DNA of 15,133 nt from RGIG8709 sp045575975. GTDB lineage: Bacteria > Bacillota > Clostridia > Monoglobales > Monoglobaceae. The stretch is from the NCBI GenBank assembly GCA_045575975.1, contig JAZNFO010000023.1, positions 1-15,133 on the forward strand, in the 5' to 3' direction. This document shows, in pieces, positions 1 to 6,179 of the stretch (positions are counted from its first letter, which is position 1; each line of letters starts with the position of its first letter). Both the position numbers and the translations under genes were made by a program. The notes beneath the pieces were generated by a model. That model was not told where the DNA came from. It was given only the letters and a program-made list of their open reading frames with translations, and searched no databases.

Positions 1-1130
1 ATTGCATAGGAACGAGTTTTCTCAAAACGACCTGAATATTCAATAATACTATTGGCAGGTAATTTACTGTTAGCAATTAAATTCATGATTACAAAAAGTA
101 ACACCAGAAATACATTTGTATATTCGGCATCATTAATACCCTTTGTATATATCTGTATTACAGGCAATAAAAACACTCCCATAAGAGTATAAATGATACA
201 AGTTATCATGATATAAAATGTTTCGTACGCATGAAAGAGATTGTCAAACTTTTCTCTATCTGTATGAAACATTTGACCTAATGCGAAAGTAAAGGACGAA
301 ACTACGCTTGTTATAAAATTCTGCACCTGCGAAAAGAATATGTTATATATAGCATAAATACTTACTGCCTTAAAATCACAAAGAAGAGAAATAAGTATTA
401 TATCAGTATTATTAAAGACCATGCCTGAAAGCTGATGAACAAGAACTGAATTTTTTTGTGAAATAGCAGCGAAATCAGGTTTAACTTTTAAATCAAGCCA
501 TTTATATCTGCCTTTAGCATAAAAATATAGATAAGCAAGCTGCATAAGTGACATTAAGCAATAAACAAGCTGTATAAGAATAAGACTGTCTGTTAAAACA
601 AGAACAAGTATTTTACCCAAATTTGAGGCAATCTGTAGAATTGTTTCGGAATTATTTATAACATATTTTCTTCCGTCAACCTCCATAAGTATTCTGTATT
701 TTGCTTGAACAAAATAACCGAATAAAGCCGGCAAAGCCGTTAATATTATTATCAAGAAAATTACATTACTATCAATTGAAGTTGGTATTATATATGCATA
801 TATAACAGCAATAACAAGCACAATAGCAAGATAAATTATTCCTGTTTTGATATAATGAGAGTTGGTTGCTGAAAGAACTTCGTTTGCACTTTTATAATTT
901 TTCTCACCAATCCTTTTGTAAAGAGCCTGGGTTGTAGCAAGTCCAACGCCTGCTTCTAAAAGGAACATATATACAAAAATTTGTTTTATTGTTGAAAGAA
1001 CACCATTAACCTCGGAACCAAAATTTTCAAGATATAGCCTTGGCAGGAGAAAGCTGAGTGATATAAGTACAACCTGATACACAAGTGACGATATTAAATT
1101 ATTTTTTATTCTCGAATCTTTATCTGACAA
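1..1130 (-). CDS. Polysaccharide flippase (Wzx/MATE-like), C terminus cut by window edge
   Basis: This frame is open from 1130 to the left edge, giving about 376 residues with no stop. It is a multispanning membrane protein with a short hydrophilic N terminus, then a segment like LPRLYLENFGSEVNGV and repeated hydrophobic helices. This is the pattern of lipid-linked oligosaccharide flippases of the MOP superfamily, which move undecaprenyl-linked glycan units across the membrane. Family members usually have 12 to 14 helices and 450 to 500 residues, so the C-terminal part lies outside the window. The start is TTG at 1130: an in-frame TGA lies four codons upstream, the next in-frame ATG is more than 50 residues in, and AGGTGG sits 4 bases upstream. 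It follows the acyltransferase by 33 bases and appears co-transcribed with it. The family assignment is firm; the specific glycan is unknown. Confidence 0.82.
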   Translation of the reverse strand, partial: MSDKDSRIKNNLISSLVYQVVLISLSFLLPRLYLENFGSEVNGVLSTIKQIFVYMFLLEAGVGLATTQALYKRIGEKNYKSANEVLSATNSHYIKTGIIYLAIVLVIAVIYAYIIPTSIDSNVIFLIIILTALPALFGYFVQAKYRILMEVDGRKYVINNSETILQIASNLGKILVLVLTDSLILIQLVYCLMSLMQLAYLYFYAKGRYKWLDLKVKPDFAAISQKNSVLVHQLSGMVFNNTDIILISLLCDFKAVSIYAIYNIFFSQVQNFITSVVSSFTFALGQMFHTDREKFDNLFHAYETFYIMITCIIYTLMGVFLLPVIQIYTKGINDAEYTNVFLVLLFVIMNLIANSKLPANSIIEYSGRFEKTRSYA

Positions 1131-1134
1131 TTCG

Positions 1135-1140
1135 CCACCT
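1135..1140 (-). promoter_or_regulatory. Ribosome binding site deciding the TTG start of the flippase
   Basis: AGGTGG on the minus strand lies 4 bases before TTG (1128-1130). The spacing is short, but the in-frame stop just upstream leaves no better start. Confidence 0.6.
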
Positions 1141-1163
1141 CAATATCCTTAATTAAATAAATT

Positions 1164-1706
1164 TTATATACAATTGCATACATAACCTTCTGTAGCGTTT
1201 TCTTTTGGAATTATTTTTCCAGGATTTCCTATAACAATACTATGGTCCGGAACATCAAAATTAACATAAGAAAGAGGTGCTATAAGAACATCACTTCCAA
1301 TTTTAACATTGCCAACAATAACAGCATTCGTTCCTATCCAGCAATTATCGGAGATAACCGGAACACCTTTCCTTTTCCCCCTGTTTTCCATTCCTATTGT
1401 AACACCGGTGCCAATGTTTATGTTCTTACCAAGCTTTGCATCAGGATGAATTATAACACGGCCAAGATGACCTATATATAGTCCTTCACCTATTCTTGTC
1501 CTGGCAGGAATCTGAATTTTTGTCTTGTTTGACAAATGCATAAGTTTTAACATATAACAAATCTTTAAAGGAAGAAACTTACACATATTTGCCTTTCTGA
1601 AAACAGATATATACTTTATCTCTAAAGGTCTGAAAACTTTTTTCAAAAATGGTTCTCCGTTTTCACCGTAATATCTGTATAGGTCTTTCTTAAAAAAACT
1701 GTTCAT
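1164..1706 (-). CDS. Serine-acetyltransferase-like hexapeptide acyltransferase of a glycan cluster
   Basis: A protein of 180 residues: an alpha-helical N-terminal part (about 1-65), then a left-handed beta-helix of hexapeptide repeats (about 66-165, e.g. RIGEGLYIGH, KLGKNINIGTGVTIG) ending in GNPGKII. This is the layout of serine O-acetyltransferase (CysE) relatives. The catalytic His of the family appears as H80 in IGH, but the Asp normally before it is G79, and the substrate-binding His of the RHP motif appears to be V115 in KGVPVI. This argues against true serine acetylation and, with flippase and GtrA neighbours, for acetylation of a sugar (inference). A longer version could start at GTG 1718, but that start lacks an upstream Shine-Dalgarno, whereas ATG 1706 has GGAAA 5 bases upstream. 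It begins 21 bases after the GtrA stop. Confidence 0.8.
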   Translation of the reverse strand: MNSFFKKDLYRYYGENGEPFLKKVFRPLEIKYISVFRKANMCKFLPLKICYMLKLMHLSNKTKIQIPARTRIGEGLYIGHLGRVIIHPDAKLGKNINIGTGVTIGMENRGKRKGVPVISDNCWIGTNAVIVGNVKIGSDVLIAPLSYVNFDVPDHSIVIGNPGKIIPKENATEGYVCNCI

Positions 1707-1727
1707 AACTATTTCCACGCTTATTTT

Positions 1728-2102
1728 TTATTTTGACTCAAGAAAAAATTTCCTTGTTTTAAAGTTATATACCGGCACAATTACCATTGCAAAAACTTTT
1801 ATTATCAGATAATAAAAAGATGTATACTTAAGTCCAATCCATAAAATCAGTTGGTTTAAACACAATCCGCCAATACTAAGAAGAACAAAAAGAATAAATT
1901 CCTTAACTTTACTTTGCTTTTTGCTTTTAAAAACAAATGACATACTTAATAAGTAGTTTACAGTAACAGAAACACAAAATGAAATTGCAGAAGCAATTAA
2001 AACATCAACATGAAAAAGTTCTTTTAACATAACAAGAACTCCCATATCTACAAAGGCGGCAATGACGCCAACTACTGCAAATCTAGCTAACTGCTTTATC
2101 AA
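1728..2102 (-). CDS. GtrA-family four-helix membrane protein
   Basis: A protein of 124 residues with about four hydrophobic helices (roughly 7-27, 33-55, 69-90 and 97-115), the usual size and form of the GtrA family. The N terminus FAVVGVIAAFVDMGVLV and the NYLLSMSFVF segment with a following basic stretch are typical. GtrA proteins are thought to help move or present undecaprenyl-linked sugars, usually with a GtrB-type glycosyltransferase that adds side chains to teichoic acids or polysaccharides. No such transferase is present here. The start is TTG at 2102, supported by GGAGGA 8 bases upstream; the next in-frame ATG is at residue 20 and would remove most of the first helix. It lies 29 bases after the diguanylate cyclase and 21 before the acyltransferase, so it is probably in one operon with them. 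Confidence 0.87.
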   Translation of the reverse strand: MIKQLARFAVVGVIAAFVDMGVLVMLKELFHVDVLIASAISFCVSVTVNYLLSMSFVFKSKKQSKVKEFILFVLLSIGGLCLNQLILWIGLKYTSFYYLIIKVFAMVIVPVYNFKTRKFFLESK

Positions 2103-2110
2103 TTTGTTAT

Positions 2111-2116
2111 TCCTCC
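2111..2116 (-). promoter_or_regulatory. Ribosome binding site deciding the TTG start of the GtrA gene
   Basis: GGAGGA on the minus strand, a near-consensus Shine-Dalgarno, sits 8 bases before TTG (2100-2102). Confidence 0.75.
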
Positions 2117-2131
2117 GTCAATATCAAAACC

Positions 2132-4432
2132 TTAGTCCTTGGCGAAAACCCAAAGAGTTTCTTTTGTATTATCATTATCTCCGCTTAATTTATATACGCT
2201 AAGTATAACCGTTTCCCCATTTACCTTTTTATATGTAATTGAAGGAGTCTTCCCTTCAGACATTTGTCTCCTTATTGCATCATAATTTAAGAAACTCATA
2301 ACAGCTCTGTGGAAATCCGGATGCACAAATGTGTTTATATATTTCTTCAATAATTTAGAAAAATTCTTTTCTTCTTCATTATATCCCAAATAAGCTGGCA
2401 TAAGAATACGAGTTGCATCGTCGGTATCCAAACTAACCCTGTAAATACCATTATAATGGTCTTTTAACACGGAAATCATCGTATCAATTTCTTTTATACC
2501 GGTTTTAACCTGAATAAATTTCAAGTCCTTATCTTTTGAAATGCTGGTTTGTTCCTTGTTCTGATAATACTGAGCTTTTGCTTCATACATTCTGATTTCA
2601 GCTTCACGAACCATTTCTTCACAGTCTGTATTCCGCTGTCTGTATGACATTCCAATAGCAACATTATATCCCTTTGGTTTCAATTGTTCTATAAAGGTAT
2701 CTATATTTCGCTTAATAGTTTCCTGGTTAATATTTTTGACAAAAACCAAAAATTCGTCGCCGCCCATACGATATATATTATGACCAAAGAAGACATCCTT
2801 TAATGAGTTTGCAATATAAATAAGCATTTCATCCCCTGCGGCGTGACCATATTTGTTGTTTCTTATATGAAGTTCATTGACGTCAATATAGATACAAGAA
2901 AACTCTTCTGTTCTTTCCTCGTCAAAAACAAGGATATCCTTTTTATATGCTACACGGTTTAATACCCCTGTAAGAGAATCGGTTGTTGCTGCAAGCTCTG
3001 TTTTGTTCAAATGTTTTTTATTATATATGGCAATTGAAAAACAAATTGCAACATCTTCAACAATTTTTCTTGCAACATTTTTCCTCTTAGGATTTATTGT
3101 TCCAAGAAGACTTATATGATTATTTTTATCTGTTATAATTGCAAATGATACATCTTTAATTTTATGCTCACACATAAAATCATATAGTTTAGAATTTGTT
3201 TTCAAAAGATGATTATTGGGTATAATACGCATAAAACCAAGGGTAGATTTATTTGCTTTATGAAGATTTGCCGCATACCGGAAAAGCTCTGCGTGAAAAT
3301 ATCTCCTGTCATCACAAATTAAAAGTTTTTCTTTATGTGAACTTGTAATAAAATAATAATCTTCTCCATCTGTATCAGTAAAAAAGGCTGAACGGGCATT
3401 TGAAAATTCAGTTATGCGTTTTATTGCTTTAGCTATATTTTCGTTTTGTTGATTAATTTCAAGAAGAAGTTTTCTGATATATGAAGATTCTGCGGTAACT
3501 TTTGTTTTTTCTTTTTCTGTTTTTAATATCAAAAACAGATAAATTACCATAATTAAAATCATTATAGTAAAACTAATAAACAAATTTACGAATATTTTAT
3601 GAGTTTTTTCAAACACCTGAGTTTCGTAACGAGCAAGCATAATACCCCAGTTGAAATCTTCAATAGTGGAATAATGAACATATAAATCTTCACCAGTGCG
3701 GATTGATTTAAATGAAGTGAATCCATTGTTTAACGATATTAAAGCTTCGTATGAATAATCATCGTTGTATTCACGGGTTTTAAACTGTGACAATTCCCCT
3801 GGGTTTTTATCAATTGTATCTATAACAAACTTTCCGGTTAATTTATCATAAACAAAAAGCTGTGCATCCAGTTCTTTTGCCATTTTGTTATATTTTTCGC
3901 CAATGGTATCAAGATGAATTACGCCATATAAAATACCAACTGTTTCGTTTTTAACTTTAATAGGAACTGAACTTCTTATAATTTCCTTTCCCTCTCTTGT
4001 GAGATCGGGTATTCTGCCGCTTATGTATTCACCAAAGGCAACTTCTTCCTTAAATGATATTTTACCATTTAAATCAATCGAACCTTTCTTTGTAACAAAA
4101 GTATTATCCGGTTTAAGGATACCTATATTGGAAAATAAACCTATAGGTTTAAAAGATTCAAACATAAGGTTATAATCGTCACCGTCAGCATAAAGCTTAG
4201 CTGCAAAGTTTGCCATTGTAATAAGGTTTTCTCTATCAGACTTTATTTGCAGAGTAAGGTCATCCTTTATCTGCTTTGTCTGTAAGTGGAGCATCTCATA
4301 AGCCTCATCCTCGGCAGTAAAATAAAAAGATGAAACCATTCCTAAAAATAGAGAGCATATTAAAACAGCAGCGACAATAGTATAAATAATAGTATTTTGT
4401 CTATGTTTTTTTTGTTCGTATGTAATTGCCAT
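2132..4432 (-). CDS. Membrane sensor diguanylate cyclase (Cache, GAF-like, GGDEF, PAS-like)
   Basis: A 766-residue protein predicted to make c-di-GMP from two GTP. Domains in order: a membrane helix (about 14-38); an extracellular sensor of about 240 residues with Cache-like features (40-277); a second helix (about 281-304); a linker and GAF-like domain (about 320-472); a GGDEF domain (about 480-625); and a C-terminal PAS-like domain (about 650-766). The GGDEF domain looks active: TDSLTGVLNR at 484-493, D517 and NNKYGHAAGDE for metal and nucleotide binding, and an intact GGDEF at 557-561. The inhibitory I-site RxxD is absent; the matching residues are F548 and H551. The extracellular sensor implies response to an outside ligand, which cannot be named. 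It is the first gene of an operon with GtrA, acyltransferase and flippase genes, which suggests local control of surface glycan output (inference). The ATG at 4432 has AGGAAGAAG upstream at somewhat long spacing. Confidence 0.9.
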   Translation of the reverse strand: MAITYEQKKHRQNTIIYTIVAAVLICSLFLGMVSSFYFTAEDEAYEMLHLQTKQIKDDLTLQIKSDRENLITMANFAAKLYADGDDYNLMFESFKPIGLFSNIGILKPDNTFVTKKGSIDLNGKISFKEEVAFGEYISGRIPDLTREGKEIIRSSVPIKVKNETVGILYGVIHLDTIGEKYNKMAKELDAQLFVYDKLTGKFVIDTIDKNPGELSQFKTREYNDDYSYEALISLNNGFTSFKSIRTGEDLYVHYSTIEDFNWGIMLARYETQVFEKTHKIFVNLFISFTIMILIMVIYLFLILKTEKEKTKVTAESSYIRKLLLEINQQNENIAKAIKRITEFSNARSAFFTDTDGEDYYFITSSHKEKLLICDDRRYFHAELFRYAANLHKANKSTLGFMRIIPNNHLLKTNSKLYDFMCEHKIKDVSFAIITDKNNHISLLGTINPKRKNVARKIVEDVAICFSIAIYNKKHLNKTELAATTDSLTGVLNRVAYKKDILVFDEERTEEFSCIYIDVNELHIRNNKYGHAAGDEMLIYIANSLKDVFFGHNIYRMGGDEFLVFVKNINQETIKRNIDTFIEQLKPKGYNVAIGMSYRQRNTDCEEMVREAEIRMYEAKAQYYQNKEQTSISKDKDLKFIQVKTGIKEIDTMISVLKDHYNGIYRVSLDTDDATRILMPAYLGYNEEEKNFSKLLKKYINTFVHPDFHRAVMSFLNYDAIRRQMSEGKTPSITYKKVNGETVILSVYKLSGDNDNTKETLWVFAKD

Positions 4433-4481
4433 TTAATAAACATCTTCTTCCTAAATATATTAAAAAACATATCTTTTTTTT

Positions 4482-4510
4482 ATTATATCACTTTTTTTGT
4501 TTTTTTTCAA
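4482..4510 (-). promoter_or_regulatory. Sigma-A-type promoter of the diguanylate cyclase/glycan operon
   Basis: On the minus strand TTGAAA (4505-4510) is separated by 17 bases from TATAAT (4482-4487), with a TG one base upstream of the -10 (extended -10). This is close to consensus. The predicted transcript would start near 4475, leaving a leader of only about 40 bases before ATG 4432. Confidence 0.8.
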
Positions 4511-4538
4511 GTATATTATTATTTTGTAAAGAAAAATC

Positions 4539-4567
4539 TTGAAGATAAAAATATTTTATGTTATACT
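4539..4567 (+). promoter_or_regulatory. Sigma-A-type promoter of the DUF89 phosphatase gene
   Basis: TTGAAG (4539-4544) is followed after 17 bases by TATACT (4562-4567), again with an extended -10 TG at 4559-4560. It is divergent from the promoter at 4482-4510, with 28 bases between the two -35 boxes. A small palindrome AGTGACACT (4571-4579) lies just downstream of the -10. Confidence 0.75.
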
Positions 4568-4597
4568 GACAGTGACACTACAACAGGAGATAATAAA

Positions 4598-5476
4598 ATG
4601 AAAAATTTATATACTGATTATAAATGCATAAAATGTTTGTTTGACAAATATTCAGAAATTGAAAATACAGAATTGAGTGAAAATGACAAAACCCTTTACA
4701 TAAAGGATTTGCTTAGAATTATACTAAATGCTCCAATAACTATGAGTTCTCCAGAAATAATTGAAAAAATAACTAAGCTACAAAAAAAATACAGACTTAA
4801 AGTTTTTGACTATAAAGATATTAAAAAACAATATAACAAACTTATGTTAACCTACTTTGATGAAATATGGGATAAAATAGTTAAAAACGACGATAGTCTT
4901 TATACAGCTATGGGATATGCCTTCACAGGAAATTATATTGATTTTGGAGCGGTTTCAGATATATCCGCAAACAAGCTCAAAGAGATGATTGACAACACAA
5001 AGTATATCCATTTTAACCGAATAGAATATGAAAATTTCAAAACTGAACTTAAAACAGCTAAAAGCATAGCATATCTTACAGATAATTGCGGAGAAATTGT
5101 TTTCGACAAGCTTTTAATAAAATTTTTAAAGGCAAATTACCCGGAAATTGATATAAAAGTTATTGTTCGCGGAAAAGATGTTTTAAATGATGCGACTATG
5201 GTTGACGCTGAAGAAATAGGTCTTTTGGATATGGTTACAGTTATTCCCAACGGTACCGGTATAGCAGGAACAGTTCTTGATAGAATTGACAAAAACTGCC
5301 TTGATATTATAAACAAAGCAGACCTTGTTATTTCAAAAGGTATGGGCAACTTTGAAACATTAAAAGGTTGCGGATTAAATATATACTATATGTTTCTTTG
5401 TAAATGTATAAAGTTTTGTGAAGCTTTTGGCGTTCCAAAGTTTACATATATGTTTTTAAATGAAAAAAGAATGTAA
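4598..5476 (+). CDS. DUF89/ARMT1-type metal-dependent damage-control phosphatase
   Basis: A 292-residue protein of the DUF89 (ARMT1-like) family, metal-dependent phosphatases thought to remove harmful or misplaced sugar and cofactor phosphates. Diagnostic features are TDNCGE at 161-166 (D162, N163 as metal ligands), VRGKDVLNDAT at 190-200 with N197 and D198, GNYIDFGA at 112-119 and SKGMGNFETL at 246-255. It has the N-terminal YKCIKC (C10, C13) and a Cys-rich LCKCIKFC segment near the C terminus, as in compact prokaryotic members. The frame is open further upstream to 4397, but ATG 4598 is chosen because AGGAGA lies 7 bases before it and a promoter lies at 4539-4567; an upstream start would also run into the divergent gene. 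It is the only plus-strand gene and is probably monocistronic, ending at a hairpin terminator. Its natural substrate cannot be told from sequence. Confidence 0.87.
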   Translation: MKNLYTDYKCIKCLFDKYSEIENTELSENDKTLYIKDLLRIILNAPITMSSPEIIEKITKLQKKYRLKVFDYKDIKKQYNKLMLTYFDEIWDKIVKNDDSLYTAMGYAFTGNYIDFGAVSDISANKLKEMIDNTKYIHFNRIEYENFKTELKTAKSIAYLTDNCGEIVFDKLLIKFLKANYPEIDIKVIVRGKDVLNDATMVDAEEIGLLDMVTVIPNGTGIAGTVLDRIDKNCLDIINKADLVISKGMGNFETLKGCGLNIYYMFLCKCIKFCEAFGVPKFTYMFLNEKRM

Positions 5477-5479
5477 AAT

Positions 5480-5505
5480 ATGCCGCTGATAAAAACCAGC
5501 GGCAT
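5480..5505. terminator. Bidirectional intrinsic terminator between convergent genes
   Basis: ATGCCGCTG (5480-5488) pairs with CAGCGGCAT (5497-5505): a 9-bp GC-rich stem with an 8-base loop. Short T-rich stretches follow on both strands. It lies between the stops of the plus-strand phosphatase (5476) and the minus-strand beta-helix protein (5511), so it probably serves both. Confidence 0.82.
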
Positions 5506-5510
5506 TTAAA

Positions 5511-6179
5511 TTATCTTTCCTCGATAGGAACAATATTTTCCATGGATTTAACTATACAACCTTCAGGAATAACTCCTCTTAAAGAAGTTAATGGATAAAC
5601 ACGGGTTCCTCTTCCTATAACCGTTCCGGGATTAAGAATGCAACCACATCCAACATCAGCATAGTCACCCATAATCCCACCTATTTTTCGCAAACCTGTG
5701 TGGATATTCTCATTACCATGAATAATAACCGCTTTCCCATCTGCTTTAAGATTTGAACAGATTGAACCTGCCCCCATATGAGCATAATTCCCCAAAACAG
5801 AATCGCCAACATAATTATAATGCGGAATTTGAACATTATCAAGCAGTATACAGTTTTTCATTTCTGTTGAATTTCCTATAACACAGTTTCTACCCACAAT
5901 CACATTTCCTCTTAAAAAAGCTCCGGGCCTTATTTCTGTTCCGTCTCCAATAATTGCAGGTCCGTCAATTGTAACATTAGGATATATTTTTACATTTTCA
6001 CCAACAAAGACATCTTGACTTATTTCTTTGAAACTTCCAGATAAACTTTCTGATATTTCCTGTATAAAATTCTTTATTTGAGGTAGCATTTCCCAGGGAT
6101 ATTCATACTTTTCAAAAAACTTTTCAAGATACGAAGTTGTACATTTGAAAAGTTCCTTAGTCTTTACTAATTTATTCAT
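5511..6179 (-). CDS. GlmU-like stand-alone acetyltransferase (left-handed beta-helix), no uridylyltransferase domain
   Basis: A 222-residue protein with a helical N-terminal segment (about 1-48) and a left-handed beta-helix (about 55-218) similar to the C-terminal half of bifunctional GlmU and related sugar-nucleotidyltransferase tails. Matches to the GlmU acetyltransferase site include EIRPG (R84), MKNC (K108), PHYNYVGDS (H120, the likely general base) and GAGSICSNLKADG. Where GlmU has NIGAG this protein has HMGAG (H134). There is no pyrophosphorylase domain. It overlaps the glmM-like gene by 8 bases and has GAGGA 8 bases before its ATG, so the two are translationally linked. GlmM makes glucosamine-1-phosphate, the substrate GlmU acetylates, so acetylation of that or a related sugar-1-phosphate is the simplest role (inference). 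A different hexose-phosphate or a purely regulatory role cannot be excluded. Confidence 0.75.
   Translation of the reverse strand: MNKLVKTKELFKCTTSYLEKFFEKYEYPWEMLPQIKNFIQEISESLSGSFKEISQDVFVGENVKIYPNVTIDGPAIIGDGTEIRPGAFLRGNVIVGRNCVIGNSTEMKNCILLDNVQIPHYNYVGDSVLGNYAHMGAGSICSNLKADGKAVIIHGNENIHTGLRKIGGIMGDYADVGCGCILNPGTVIGRGTRVYPLTSLRGVIPEGCIVKSMENIVPIEER

Noticed and set aside
1707..1718. GTG start for the acyltransferase at 1718
   Set aside because: There is no Shine-Dalgarno before it. The GGAAA that would serve ATG 1706 overlaps this GTG.
4433..4481. c-di-GMP riboswitch in the leader of the cyclase operon
   Set aside because: The predicted leader is only about 40 bases, too short for either known c-di-GMP aptamer class.
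4397..4597. Upstream N-terminal extension of the DUF89 gene in the same frame
   Set aside because: It is low-complexity and Phe-rich, overlaps the divergent cyclase gene and both promoters, and has no ribosome site. ATG 4598 has AGGAGA at ideal spacing.
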